Shown piece by piece: positions 7,376-16,219 of a stretch of DNA of 41,605 nucleotides. The stretch is taken from positions 1 through 41,605 of the forward strand of contig JAQWJZ010000024.1 in assembly GCA_029248105.1 (NCBI GenBank), written 5' to 3'. Below the pieces are notes generated by a model. That model saw only the letters and a program-made list of their open reading frames with translations. It was not told the origin of the DNA and did no database searches. The stretch is from Flavobacteriales bacterium. Its GTDB lineage: Bacteria > Bacteroidota > Bacteroidia > Flavobacteriales > UBA7312. The position numbers and the translations under genes are program-made. The number at the start of each line of letters is the position of its first letter. The stretch's first letter is position 1.

Positions 7376-9481
7376 TCAATACTCCACTCTAACGTGGTGA
7401 ATACTTTGTAATTTCTTCTTGAACAGTTTCTTAATTTGAGTAATAGACTTCATAGTAATATCAGCGTTTACAAACTGTTCGTTGTCAATTTGAGTATTGA
7501 TAATACTCTCTACTAACTTATCTATATTTTCTAGTGTAGGCGACTTCAAACTTCGTGCTGCTGCCTCTACAGAATCTGCCATCATCAAGACTGCTGTTTC
7601 CTTAGAGTACGGCTTCGGACCGGGATAGGTAAACTTCTCTGCCGCCTCGATTTCATCAGGGAAACTCGCTACATATTGCTTATAAAAATAACCCACCATA
7701 GTAGTTCCGTGATGGGTTCTGATAAAGTCAATAAGTTCGTCAGGCAAATTGTTTTCTTTAGCAATACTGATACCATTTTTGACGTGATTAATAATCACAC
7801 CAGCACTTTCTTCAAAGCTCAAATCATCGTGAGGGTTAATGCCAGAGATTTGATTTTCTATAAAAAACTGAGGGTTTTTCATTTTACCGATATCATGGTA
7901 CAATGCTCCTGCCCTTACCAATAAGGCATTACCTCCTATTTCTAAAATACCTTCTTCAGCAAGATTAGCTACTTGTATAGAGTGTTGGAATGTGCCAGGT
8001 GCTACTTGTGCCAATTCTCTAAGCAAAGGACTATTGGTGTCTGAAAGCTCCAATAATGAAACATCGGAAACGAGAGAAAAGGTTTTCTCGAAAGCAAAAA
8101 TCAACGGATAAGCAAAAAGCGTCAGAGCACCATTAGCTGCAAACCATACAAAGTTCATCCACTCAATATTGTCTAGGCTACCCTCTTGAGTAAGAGCCAT
8201 CGCAAAATAAGCCACGAAATAAATGGCTATTATCTTGGCTGCAGACACAAACAATTGCGCCCTTTTATACATCTGCAAAACAGACAAAATAGATACAATA
8301 CCTGCCATCAGTTGCAGATAAATAAACTCAAAGCTATTAGGAACAATAAAACCAATTATGATAACCGCTATTAAGTGAGTAAATAGGGCTAAACGTGTGT
8401 CAAAAAAGGCTTTTATAATAATTGGTAATAAGCAAAAGGGCATGAGAAAAATTAGCTTATTACTAGCCGTTAGCGACATGGAAGCCATAAACACCATTAA
8501 AGTAATAAGTGTCAAGATAAAAGTCACCTTTTTATTATCATTAAACACCTCAATTCTGAATTGTTTGAGAAATAAAAACAAGATTAAAAAAGCGACCAAT
8601 ACCAGAAGCGACTGACCAAAACTTAGCCAATTCTCTGAGCTTTCTTGCCAATTCTCTCCTTCATATCGCTGACGATAAGATTCTAATTCTTGAAAGTTGC
8701 TTTCTGTCACCAATTCCCCTTGTGAAATAATAACCTCACCACGCTGTACCATACCTAAACCTTTAGAAATAGCGTTAAGCTCACTCTCAAGCATTTTATT
8801 GGTAGCGTCTTCATCATAGAAAACATTTTGCTTGAGCATTTCTAATATCAATGGTGATAGAAAATTCGATTCTTCTTCAGAAATATTTTTTAAATCGTAG
8901 GCTTTTTTGGATGCCGATTCTATGGTGAATAAATCTCCTAAGCGAAGTACTTCACCGACATTTTGTTTCATGACGATAATCTCATAGTCGCTATCTTTAA
9001 ATTCAATATCGTCAACCATCTGAATAATCCCAGTAGCGTATAGATTTTGGAGAACCTTTAAGCCATAATTAGCTAATTTTTCTTTTTTGGTTTTTTTATT
9101 CTTCTTCTTATTGAGGTTAAAAAATGTAAAACGAGCATCTTTAGTAACCTTTTTGTCAGTAGCCCATTTTTGCTCAAAATTAGAGATAAATTCTTCTGCC
9201 TTGATATCATAGACAGATTCATCTAATACAAATGTGAGTTTTAGGTTATTGCGTAATTGATCTTGCTCGTCGACTAATTGCTCACTAGACTTATATACAG
9301 GAAAATCATAGGGCGCAATTAGTGTTTCGTGTAGCCAAGGTTTGCCCTTTTGAAACTCAAACTTAAATGATGCTTTGTTGGGGAACATCCAAACAATAAG
9401 GATTGTTGCCAACAGGAAAAGAACAACTTTTTGAATTTTGTAATAATTATTCCTTATTTCAGAAGGGAAGTTTAATCGCAT
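7376..9481 (-). CDS. PgpH-type 7TM-HD cyclic-di-AMP phosphodiesterase
   Basis: A membrane-bound HD-domain protein resembling PgpH/YqfF, whose characterised members hydrolyse cyclic di-AMP. After a short N-terminal anchor (about 16-33) comes a large extracytoplasmic 7TMR-HDED-like domain. A bundle of hydrophobic helices follows (about 290-470), then a cytoplasmic HD domain with FQHSIQVANLAEE, ALYHDIGKM (around residue 530), IRTHHGT and MMADSVEAA. I use the ATG at 9481 because a longer TTG-initiated reading would begin inside the promoter spacer. The protein is about 701 residues, normal for the family. It ends 1 nt from the convergent dioxygenase-like gene. Enzymatic specificity is inferred from family. 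Confidence 0.88.
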   Translation of the reverse strand: MRLNFPSEIRNNYYKIQKVVLFLLATILIVWMFPNKASFKFEFQKGKPWLHETLIAPYDFPVYKSSEQLVDEQDQLRNNLKLTFVLDESVYDIKAEEFISNFEQKWATDKKVTKDARFTFFNLNKKKNKKTKKEKLANYGLKVLQNLYATGIIQMVDDIEFKDSDYEIIVMKQNVGEVLRLGDLFTIESASKKAYDLKNISEEESNFLSPLILEMLKQNVFYDEDATNKMLESELNAISKGLGMVQRGEVIISQGELVTESNFQELESYRQRYEGENWQESSENWLSFGQSLLVLVAFLILFLFLKQFRIEVFNDNKKVTFILTLITLMVFMASMSLTASNKLIFLMPFCLLPIIIKAFFDTRLALFTHLIAVIIIGFIVPNSFEFIYLQLMAGIVSILSVLQMYKRAQLFVSAAKIIAIYFVAYFAMALTQEGSLDNIEWMNFVWFAANGALTLFAYPLIFAFEKTFSLVSDVSLLELSDTNSPLLRELAQVAPGTFQHSIQVANLAEEGILEIGGNALLVRAGALYHDIGKMKNPQFFIENQISGINPHDDLSFEESAGVIINHVKNGISIAKENNLPDELIDFIRTHHGTTMVGYFYKQYVASFPDEIEAAEKFTYPGPKPYSKETAVLMMADSVEAAARSLKSPTLENIDKLVESIINTQIDNEQFVNADITMKSITQIKKLFKKKLQSIHHVRVEY

Positions 9482-9489
9482 ATCGCCGA

Positions 9490-9520
9490 CTAAAATACCA
9501 ATAAATAACAAGTTTACAAA
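9490..9520 (-). promoter_or_regulatory. Promoter TTTG-N19-TATTTTAG
   Basis: Minus strand: TTTG (complement of 9517-9520) and TATTTTAG (complement of 9490-9497, one mismatch to TAnnTTTG) are exactly 19 nt apart. The ATG at 9481 follows 8 nt later, which rules out the alternative TTG start at 9511. Confidence 0.55.
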
Positions 9521-9580
9521 CCCCCTTTACTTGTCCATTTTATTTAACTTCGCAGCATAGTATCCAAACCAAAAAATAAT

Positions 9581-10759
9581 ATGAAAGATGTAGTAATAGT
9601 ATCCGCCGTTCGTACTCCTATCGGAAGTTTTGGCGGTGTATTTTCAAGCGTATCTGCTACCCACCTTGGTGGTGTAGCTATCAAAGGTGCATTAGAAAAA
9701 GTCCGTTTATCAGCCGATAAAGTGGACGAGGTATATATGGGTAATGTCCTTCAAGCCAACTTAGGACAAGCCCCAGCACGACAAGCCGCCTTAGCTGCTG
9801 GTTTGACTCAAGAAGTACCTTGCACAACCATTAACAAAGTCTGTTCTTCTGGTATGAAGTCCATTATGTTAGCCGCTCAAAGTATTATGTCTGGGGATAA
9901 CGATGTGGTGGTAGCTGGTGGTATGGAAAATATGTCTAGCGTACCCCATTATTTTGCTAAAGGAAGAAACGGTCAGAAGTTGGGCGATATGAAGTTAGTA
10001 GACGGCTTAGTAAAAGACGGACTAACGGATGTGTACAATAAAGTACATATGGGTAACTGTGCTGAATTATGTGCCAAAGAGATGAACTTTAGCAGAGAAC
10101 AACAAGATGCTTTTGCAATAGAATCATACAACAGGAGTACTGCCGCTTGGCAAAATGGTAAATTCAAGGATGAAGTGGTGTCAGTGGCTGTCCCACAAAG
10201 ACGTGGTGATGACCTAATCGTTTCTGAAGATGAGGAATACAAAAACGTGAAGATGGAAAAAATTCCTGCTCTTCGCCCTGTATTTGATAAGGAAGGAACC
10301 GTAACCGCTGCTAATGCCTCTACCCTTAATGACGGAGCTGCTGCCCTTGTATTGATGAGTGCTGACAAAGCCGTCGAATTAGGACTTAAGCCTATTGCTA
10401 AGATACGCAGTTATGCCGATGCCGCTCACCAACCAGAGTGGTTTACCACTGCACCAGCTAAGGCTCTGCCTATTGCTTTGGAAAAAGCTAATATAGCAAC
10501 TAGCGATGTGGATTACTTTGAATTGAACGAAGCCTTTTCGGTAGTAGGGTTAGCTAACATAGAAAAGCTAGGCTTAGACGCTTCTAAAGTAAATGTTAAT
10601 GGTGGTGCTGTATCCTTAGGTCACCCTCTGGGTTGTTCAGGAGCGAGAATCATCGTTACCCTATTGCACGTACTAAAGCAAAACAATGCTAAAATCGGAG
10701 CAGCAGGAATCTGCAACGGTGGTGGTGGTGCATCTGCTATGGTCGTAGAGATGATTTAA
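9581..10759 (+). CDS. Thiolase (acetyl-CoA C-acyltransferase)
   Basis: A 392-residue thiolase II-type enzyme that condenses two acetyl-CoA to acetoacetyl-CoA or cleaves 3-ketoacyl-CoA. The catalytic residues are all visible: nucleophile Cys88 in NKVCSSGMKS, NEAF in the His-Asn loop, His348 in GHPLGCSGAR, and Cys378 in CNGGGGAS. The length matches the family. The upstream region has only a degenerate -7 (TAACTTCG, 9545-9552). A strong terminator follows, so it is a single-gene unit. Whether it serves beta-oxidation or biosynthesis is not decided by context, since no other fatty-acid gene is in the window. Confidence 0.95.
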   Translation: MKDVVIVSAVRTPIGSFGGVFSSVSATHLGGVAIKGALEKVRLSADKVDEVYMGNVLQANLGQAPARQAALAAGLTQEVPCTTINKVCSSGMKSIMLAAQSIMSGDNDVVVAGGMENMSSVPHYFAKGRNGQKLGDMKLVDGLVKDGLTDVYNKVHMGNCAELCAKEMNFSREQQDAFAIESYNRSTAAWQNGKFKDEVVSVAVPQRRGDDLIVSEDEEYKNVKMEKIPALRPVFDKEGTVTAANASTLNDGAAALVLMSADKAVELGLKPIAKIRSYADAAHQPEWFTTAPAKALPIALEKANIATSDVDYFELNEAFSVVGLANIEKLGLDASKVNVNGGAVSLGHPLGCSGARIIVTLLHVLKQNNAKIGAAGICNGGGGASAMVVEMI

Positions 10760-10778
10760 GCTTTAAAGAATTAATCGT

Positions 10779-10813
10779 AAAAGCTCACTTTCATAAGTGG
10801 GCTTTTTTTTTAC
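10779..10813 (+). terminator. Intrinsic terminator after thiolase gene
   Basis: Stem AAGCTCACTT (10781-10790) pairs with AAGTGGGCTT (10795-10804; one T-G wobble) across the loop TCAT and is followed by nine Ts. The T-run flows directly into the TACTTTTG element of the next gene. Confidence 0.88.
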
Positions 10814-10818
10814 TTTTG
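10811..10818 (+). promoter_or_regulatory. -7 promoter element TACTTTTG
   Basis: Exact TAnnTTTG match 6 nt before the ATG at 10825. It predicts a transcript that starts at or beside the start codon. It also shows that the in-frame TTG at 10816, which lies inside the element, is not the start. Confidence 0.6.
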
Positions 10819-10824
10819 TCTTGG

Positions 10825-11589
10825 ATGAAATACGGAATTTCAGAATTAGCAATAGTCCCTATACGTGCAGAGGCATCGGACAAAGCAGAGATGGTCAATC
10901 AAATTCTATTTGGTGAACATTTTAAGGTGCTGGAAGCTAGAGTAAAATGGAGTAAAATACGTTTGGCACACGACAAGTACGAAGGTTGGATTTGCAACAA
11001 ACAATGGTCAGAGATTGAGAAAAACACCTACGAAGAACTCGAACGCCACGACCCCACACTTACCACCGAATTGCTAGACATGGTGGTGCAAGACACTCAC
11101 CAAACCGTACCGCTAGGTAGCTCACTACCCTTTTACAAAGACCATCAATTTCAAATCAAGGATAAAACCTACACCCACCAAGGCGATAGCACTTCTGGAT
11201 ACCACGATAAAAAGATGATGGTAGATAACGCTATGTTATACCTCAACACTCCCTACTTGTGGGGTGGAAGAACACCTTTTGGTATTGACTGCTCGGGTTT
11301 TACACAGATGATTTATCGTCTGCATGGAAAAGAAATTCCTAGAGATGCTTACCAACAAGCTGAGATAGGAACTACACTAAGTTTTATAGAAGAATCAGAA
11401 GCTGGAGACTTAGCCTTTTTCGACAACAATGAAGGTAAAATTATTCATGTGGGTATCATCTTAGAAAACAATTTCATCATACACGCCTCTGGAAAAGTGC
11501 GCATAGACCGACTCGACCAACAGGGTATATTCAATGCCGAAGAACGCAAACACACCCACAAACTACGACTTATAAAAAGCATCGTCTAA
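10825..11589 (+). CDS. NlpC/P60-family cell-wall peptidase with SH3-like domains
   Basis: A 254-residue C40 cysteine peptidase of the type that cleaves gamma-D-Glu-diamino-acid bonds in cell-wall peptides. The N-terminal half (about 1-110) is built of SH3b-like repeats, beginning ISELAIVPIRAEASDKAEMV. The C-terminal catalytic domain has Cys156 (FGIDCSGFTQM), His208 (IIHVGII) and a third polar His220 (FIIHASGK). There is no signal peptide, so it probably recycles murein peptides in the cytoplasm, as dipeptidyl-peptidase VI-like enzymes do. The start at 10825 is chosen because an exact promoter element ends 6 nt before it. Confidence 0.9.
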   Translation: MKYGISELAIVPIRAEASDKAEMVNQILFGEHFKVLEARVKWSKIRLAHDKYEGWICNKQWSEIEKNTYEELERHDPTLTTELLDMVVQDTHQTVPLGSSLPFYKDHQFQIKDKTYTHQGDSTSGYHDKKMMVDNAMLYLNTPYLWGGRTPFGIDCSGFTQMIYRLHGKEIPRDAYQQAEIGTTLSFIEESEAGDLAFFDNNEGKIIHVGIILENNFIIHASGKVRIDRLDQQGIFNAEERKHTHKLRLIKSIV

Positions 11590-11653
11590 AGCCTTTTATA
11601 AACATTCGCTTTAAAGTTTTTCATACCTTTATAGGACTTAAATCTACTTCACT

Positions 11654-11833
11654 ATGAAAAAAGAAAGCAAGTCTTCACTAAAATCAGGGCTAGTTTCAGG
11701 AATTATTTTCTCCGGGATAATGGCTTTATTTTACTACCATAAAGAAAGGGATTTTAACATCTGGACATTCCTCTTTAACTTTTTGTTTTATGGTACTGCT
11801 ATCTGCTATGGCTCTATTAGCACGATACTATGA
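11654..11833 (+). CDS. Small two-helix membrane protein, possibly frameshifted
   Basis: A 59-residue product with two hydrophobic segments (about 12-28 and 36-59) separated by a charged turn, YHKERDFN. A TACCTTTA -7-like element at 11624-11631 lies 22 nt upstream. I do not recognise a named family. The end looks odd. Removing one T from the T5 run at 11780-11784 moves reading into a frame giving a second helix followed by a basic tail (ALLARYYEKKEEKK, stop at 11853-11855), a more natural ending for a small membrane protein. The present stop may result from a one-base indel or sequencing error. Confidence 0.6.
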   Translation: MKKESKSSLKSGLVSGIIFSGIMALFYYHKERDFNIWTFLFNFLFYGTAICYGSISTIL

Positions 11834-11926
11834 GAAAAAAGAAGAAAAAAAATAAAGATGAATAATGAAATGACGAAAACGCAAGAATTTGCTGAAGTCA
11901 GTCATATTTTGTATATTTAAAACCTT

Positions 11927-12000
11927 AAAGACAGTTAAAGCAAGGCGTCCTGGACTTTAAGACCAGATGCACCACCTACTTTATCTGTCTTTTCTTTTTT
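11927..12000 (+). terminator. Long structured hairpin with T-tract (candidate ncRNA or terminator)
   Basis: The 282 bases between the small membrane protein (stop at 11833) and the convergent peptidase (stop at 12116) hold one strong structure. AAAGACAG (11927-11934) pairs with CTGTCTTT (11985-11992). After one T-T mismatch, TAAAG (11936-11940) pairs with CTTTA (11979-11983). An inner arm pairs GCGT (11945-11948 region) and CTGG (11950-11953) with CCAG (11963-11966) and ATGC (11967-11970). The 3' side ends in a T-rich tract (11990-12000). TTAAAG (11935-11940) could instead pair with the loop CTTTAA (11955-11960) as a pseudoknot. It may be a terminator, a 3'-UTR element, or a small RNA. I match it to no known class. 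Confidence 0.55.
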
Positions 12001-12115
12001 CTTATCTTTTATTAAATAAGAGAAATACTTTTTAAAAAATTTCTAGCTAAATATTCCCATTATATTTAATAACATTTAGACTTCTTTGGCGAAAACAGTT
12101 TGTACTACTTACTTT

Positions 12116-14221
12116 CTACTCCTTAAACTCATCTACTCCCATATTGTATAGGGTAAATGCTATAATGTCTGCCGTTTCTTCTATTTGCTTAGAAATAGGT
12201 GTTCCTGCGCCATGTCCTGAATTGGTTTCTATGCGTATCAATACTGGATTATGACCTTGGTGTTTGTCTTGCAATTCAGCTATAAACTTAAAAGAATGTG
12301 CCGGTACTACCCTATCATCGTGGTCAGCAGTCAGTACCATAGTGGCTGGATAGCTTACCCCCTGCTTTACATTATGCACAGGCGAATAGCCTTTCAAATA
12401 CTCAAACATTTCTTTAGAATCATCGGATGTCCCATAATCATAAGCCCAACCTGCTCCTGCCGTAAAGGTATGATAACGCAACATATCCAAAACACCCACC
12501 GCTGGTAAAGCTACTTTCATCAAATCTGGTCGTTGTGTCATAGTTGCACCTACAAGAAGGCCACCATTAGAACGACCATCAATAGCTAAATAATCGGATG
12601 AAGTGAACTTATTATGGATAAGGTATTCTGCAGCCGCTATAAAATCGTCAAATACATTTTGCTTTTGCATTTGTGTACCTGCTATATGCCATTCTTTGCC
12701 GTATTCTCCACCACCACGCAGATTAGCTACTGCATACACTCCTCCTTGTTCTAACCATACGGCTTTACTAATGCTAAAACTTGGCGTTAAACTGACATTA
12801 AAACCTCCATACCCGTACAGAATAGTCGGATTATTACCATCGTAGTCTAGTCCTTTTTTATGCGTAATAATCATGGGTATCTGAGTACCGTCTTTGGAAG
12901 TATAAAACACTTGTTTGGACACAAAGTCCGAGGAATTAAAATCTATACTAGGCTGCCAATACAGCTCCGACTCTCTACTATCCACATCGTACTTATAAAT
13001 AACACCCGGCGAATGGTAATTGGTAAAACTATAATACAGCGTTTTCTCTTCTTTTTTTGATGAAAATCCACGACTACTACCAACACCCGGCAATTGAAGC
13101 TCACCCAAATTCTGACCCTCAGTATCAAACTGATAAACTTTAGAAATAGCATCAATCATATAATGTGCAAAGAAATAACCGCCACCATAACTAGGACTCA
13201 AAACTTGTTCTGTTTCTGCAATAAATTCTTGCCAATACTCCACTTGGGGGTTTTGGAATGATGCAGTTACTACTTTCTTATTAGGAGCATTTCTGTTGGT
13301 AACAATATAGAGTAAATCGCCCTCGTTGTGCAAAACATAGCTATCGCTATCGTAATCATTGACCATGTTTATAATAGGCGAATTCTCTTGATTCAAATCT
13401 TTTATGAATAGCTTGTTTCCGCTAGTTGACATGGATGCCGAAATAGTTAAAAAACGTCCATCGTCACTAACCCCACCCCAAACGTAACGGTGTTTTTCAT
13501 TAGCACCAAAGACCACTATATCGTCTTTTTGGCTCGTACCTAGTTTATGATAATACAACTTGTGTTGGTCGGTCTTAGCCGATAGCTCACTTCCCTTAGG
13601 CTTGTCGTAACTCGAATAATAAAAACCTTCATTACCTTTCCAACTCACACCACTAAATTTGATGTCAACTAAAGTATCTTCGATGATTTCTTTAGTTAGC
13701 GCATCAATAACGATTACACTTCGCCAATCGCTACCACCTTCAGAAATAGAATAGGCTGCCAAGCTACCGTCTGGGGAAAAACTCAATGAACTTAAAGAAA
13801 CTGTACCATCATCAGAAAAAGAGTTTGGATCTAAAAAGATTTCTTGCTCATCACCCTTTTCTCTATAAATAACGTATTGATTCTGTAAACCGTCATTTTT
13901 ATAAAAATAAGTGTAATCACCTCTTTTGAATGGTGCAGACAGCTTTTCATAGTTCCATACTTTCTCTAATCTGTTTTTCAACTCTGCCCTAATAGGAATT
14001 TGATTAAGAAAATCAAAGGTTACTGTATTTTGTTGTTTTACCCATTGGGCTGTTTCTTCACTCCTATCATCTTCTAACCAACGGTAATTGTCTACTACCT
14101 CAACACCAAAGTAGGTATCAATAACTTCTTTTTTTTCAGTCTTAGGATATTCTTTCATTGAGATTTTAGATTGACAAGAGGCAAAAACTAATAGTAATGC
14201 TAAAAAATAAGTTGTTTTCAT
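12116..14221 (-). CDS. Prolyl oligopeptidase family lipoprotein (S9A)
   Basis: A 701-residue serine peptidase that cleaves short peptides after proline. An N-terminal lipobox (LLVFASC) makes it a membrane-anchored lipoprotein, unlike cytoplasmic POPs. A seven-bladed propeller (about 90-440) precedes the alpha/beta-hydrolase domain. The catalytic triad is Ser551 in DGRSNGG, Asp in HDDRVVP (near 638) and His in NSGHGAG (near 677), almost the same spacing as the mammalian enzyme. A GTG at 14242 in the same frame is rejected because it lies in the TATATTTG promoter element. The ATG at 14221 opens a clean lipoprotein signal. Confidence 0.95.
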   Translation of the reverse strand: MKTTYFLALLLVFASCQSKISMKEYPKTEKKEVIDTYFGVEVVDNYRWLEDDRSEETAQWVKQQNTVTFDFLNQIPIRAELKNRLEKVWNYEKLSAPFKRGDYTYFYKNDGLQNQYVIYREKGDEQEIFLDPNSFSDDGTVSLSSLSFSPDGSLAAYSISEGGSDWRSVIVIDALTKEIIEDTLVDIKFSGVSWKGNEGFYYSSYDKPKGSELSAKTDQHKLYYHKLGTSQKDDIVVFGANEKHRYVWGGVSDDGRFLTISASMSTSGNKLFIKDLNQENSPIINMVNDYDSDSYVLHNEGDLLYIVTNRNAPNKKVVTASFQNPQVEYWQEFIAETEQVLSPSYGGGYFFAHYMIDAISKVYQFDTEGQNLGELQLPGVGSSRGFSSKKEEKTLYYSFTNYHSPGVIYKYDVDSRESELYWQPSIDFNSSDFVSKQVFYTSKDGTQIPMIITHKKGLDYDGNNPTILYGYGGFNVSLTPSFSISKAVWLEQGGVYAVANLRGGGEYGKEWHIAGTQMQKQNVFDDFIAAAEYLIHNKFTSSDYLAIDGRSNGGLLVGATMTQRPDLMKVALPAVGVLDMLRYHTFTAGAGWAYDYGTSDDSKEMFEYLKGYSPVHNVKQGVSYPATMVLTADHDDRVVPAHSFKFIAELQDKHQGHNPVLIRIETNSGHGAGTPISKQIEETADIIAFTLYNMGVDEFKE

Positions 14222-14241
14222 GTGGATAAATTTAGTTTTCA

Positions 14242-14249
14242 CAAATATA
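14242..14249 (-). promoter_or_regulatory. -7 promoter element TATATTTG
   Basis: Exact TAnnTTTG on the minus strand, 20 nt before the ATG at 14221. It sits in the short gap after rdgB, so the peptidase can be transcribed on its own. Confidence 0.62.
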
Positions 14250-14265
14250 AAAATTCTGTTTTTTT

Positions 14266-14844
14266 TTAAATCTTCTTTTTTAAGAAAACAATAAGTTCTT
14301 GCACTGCTAAGCCTCGGTGACTGATCTCATTTTTTTGTTGGATAGACATTTGGGCAAAGCTTTCCTCATACCCGTCTGGTAAAAATATAGGGTCATAACC
14401 AAAACCTTTATCGCCCCATTTTTCAGGTATTATTTGCCCCTCCACCTCGCCTTCAAATTGAAATTCTTTGCCGTCTATCACTAATGAGATAATAGTTCTA
14501 AAACAAGCATCTCTGTTGTCTTGGTCTTTCATCTCTGACAATACTTTTTGCATATTATCTTCGGCAATACAATCTTCTCCAGCATAACGTGCCGAATATA
14601 CACCTGGTCGACCGTCCAAAGCCTCTATTTCTAGTCCAGTATCGTCAGCAAAACAGTTGTAGCCGTAATTGTCAAAGACATAAAAGGCTTTTTGGGCAGC
14701 ATTGTCTTCCAAAGTATCCGAGGTTTCAGGCAGCTCTTCCTTACAATTGATATCTTGTAAACTCAATATCTCTATACTAGAAGGCACAAGCATACGTATT
14801 TCAGCTAGTTTATTGGGGTTATTGGTAGCAAATACTAATTTCAT
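14266..14844 (-). CDS. rdgB: XTP/dITP pyrophosphatase (RdgB/HAM1)
   Basis: A cytoplasmic house-cleaning pyrophosphatase that removes dITP, XTP and related non-canonical purine nucleotides. From the ATG at 14844 the protein has 192 residues, the family norm. Family motifs are [12 protein letters not shown] at the N-terminus, [20 protein letters not shown], the phosphate- and base-recognising GFGYDPIF, and SHRGLA near the C-terminus. A longer in-frame start would lie deep inside rlmH. The ATG is one base after the rlmH stop, so the two genes form an operon. Confidence 0.96.
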   Translation of the reverse strand: MKLVFATNNPNKLAEIRMLVPSSIEILSLQDINCKEELPETSDTLEDNAAQKAFYVFDNYGYNCFADDTGLEIEALDGRPGVYSARYAGEDCIAEDNMQKVLSEMKDQDNRDACFRTIISLVIDGKEFQFEGEVEGQIIPEKWGDKGFGYDPIFLPDGYEESFAQMSIQQKNEISHRGLAVQELIVFLKKKI

Positions 14845-14845
14845 T

Positions 14846-15319
14846 TTATTGATGGTGATAGGGTTCGTTATTAAGAATACTAAAGGCTCGGTAAATTTGT
14901 TCGGCAAAGAATGGGCGTATCATCTGATGTGAAAAAGTCATCTTGGAAAGAGCTATCTTAGAAGTGGCTTGAGCATAGACCTCAGCACTAAAACCATAAG
15001 GTCCACCAATAACAAATACCAAACGTTTGATACCTGCATTCATCTTTTGTTGTAAAAAATCCGAAAAGCCTTTAGAATGAAACTCCTTGCCTTTTTCGTC
15101 CAACAAAATGAGTAAATCGGTATTCTGTACTTGTTTTAATATCAGTCTCCCCTCCTGTTCTTTTTGCTGACTTTCTGATAAGTTCTTACGATTTTTTAAA
15201 TCCGGAATAATCTGAAATTCAAAAGAAATATAATGTTTCAATCGCTTAGAATACTTATCTATTCCCTCTTGTATCCAACTTTCATCGGTCTTTCCAATTG
15301 CTAATACTACTATTTTCAC
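14846..15319 (-). CDS. rlmH: 23S rRNA m3-pseudouridine-1915 methyltransferase RlmH
   Basis: A SPOUT-class methyltransferase that methylates pseudouridine 1915 in helix 69 of 23S rRNA. Visible are the N-terminal beta strand KIVVLAIGKT, the SAM-knot motif FVIGGPYGFS, and the C-terminal block MIRPFFAEQIYRAFSILNN ending EPYHHQ, aligning with the E. coli protein's end. I place the start at a GTG (15319), giving 157 residues against 155 in E. coli. An in-frame ATG at 15355 would add 12 residues with no family counterpart. It is followed directly by rdgB. Confidence 0.92.
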   Translation of the reverse strand: MKIVVLAIGKTDESWIQEGIDKYSKRLKHYISFEFQIIPDLKNRKNLSESQQKEQEGRLILKQVQNTDLLILLDEKGKEFHSKGFSDFLQQKMNAGIKRLVFVIGGPYGFSAEVYAQATSKIALSKMTFSHQMIRPFFAEQIYRAFSILNNEPYHHQ

Positions 15320-15379
15320 CAAAAAAGTTTTGTAATTTGCCACAATATTAGTCATTTTGTTGGATAGAAAAACACAGGT

Positions 15380-16219
15380 ATGAAAGAAGAATTAAATACC
15401 TTCATAGAATTCGCTCTAAATGAAGATATTAGAGAGGGCGACCACACTTCCCTAGCCTGTATTCCAAATACAGCCATTGGTAAAGCTCAACTATTAGTTA
15501 AAGAGAATGGTGTACTTGCTGGTATGGAAGTAGCCCAAGCTATTTTTGAAAAAGTTAATCCAGATATTCAGTTTTTTCCACTGATGAAAGATGGAGAAAG
15601 TATGGCAATCGGCAATGTGGCTTTTATAGTAGAAGGCCCATCCTCTTCTATTCTAACTGCCGAAAGACTCGTCCTAAATTGTATGCAACACATGAGTGGA
15701 ATTGCTACAAAAACACGTCATATAGTACAATTATTGCAAGGCACACAAGCTAAGGTGCTAGATACTCGAAAAACTACACCAGGCATTCGTTTGTTGGAAA
15801 AATGGGCCGTAAAAATTGGTGGTGGAGTCAATCACCGTTTTGGTCTCTACGATATGATGATGATAAAAGACAATCATATCGATTTTGCTGGGGGAATAGC
15901 TGCTGCCATTGAGAAAGCCAATAACTATCAAAAGAACAAAGGAATAAATATTCCTATTGAAGTAGAAGCTCGAAACTTGCAAGAAGTGGATGAAATACTA
16001 AAAGCAGGTAACATACAACGTATTATGTTGGATAACTTCAGCTATGCCGATACACGAACAGCAGTAGAACGCATCAATAGCAAATACGAAACAGAAGCAT
16101 CTGGAGGCATAACTGAAGAAACTATCAGAGAACACGCCTTGAGTGGAGTAGATTTTATCTCTGTGGGCGCATTAACACATTCTGTCAACAGCTTAGATTT
16201 AAGCCTGAAAGCTATTTAA
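15380..16219 (+). CDS. nadC: Quinolinate phosphoribosyltransferase (decarboxylating)
   Basis: This enzyme makes nicotinate mononucleotide from quinolinate and PRPP, the third step of de novo NAD synthesis. Its 279 residues match the family. Seen in order are the N-terminal EDIREGDHTS, the RLVLNCMQHMSGIAT block, the TRKTTPGIR motif, KIGGGVNHRFGLYD, MMIKDNHI, the IEVEARN strand, MLDNF and ASGGIT near the end. It diverges from rlmH. The YihY/BrkB gene starts at the base after its stop, so the two are co-transcribed. Confidence 0.97.
   Translation: MKEELNTFIEFALNEDIREGDHTSLACIPNTAIGKAQLLVKENGVLAGMEVAQAIFEKVNPDIQFFPLMKDGESMAIGNVAFIVEGPSSSILTAERLVLNCMQHMSGIATKTRHIVQLLQGTQAKVLDTRKTTPGIRLLEKWAVKIGGGVNHRFGLYDMMMIKDNHIDFAGGIAAAIEKANNYQKNKGINIPIEVEARNLQEVDEILKAGNIQRIMLDNFSYADTRTAVERINSKYETEASGGITEETIREHALSGVDFISVGALTHSVNSLDLSLKAI

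Noticed and set aside
11927-12000. Degenerate tRNA-Leu
   Set aside because: The inner arm looks like an anticodon arm, but there is no T-arm (no GGTTCGAATCC-like block) and no CCA end.
14222-14242. GTG start for the prolyl oligopeptidase at 14242
   Set aside because: The codon lies inside the TATATTTG promoter element, and the ATG at 14221 gives a clean lipoprotein signal.
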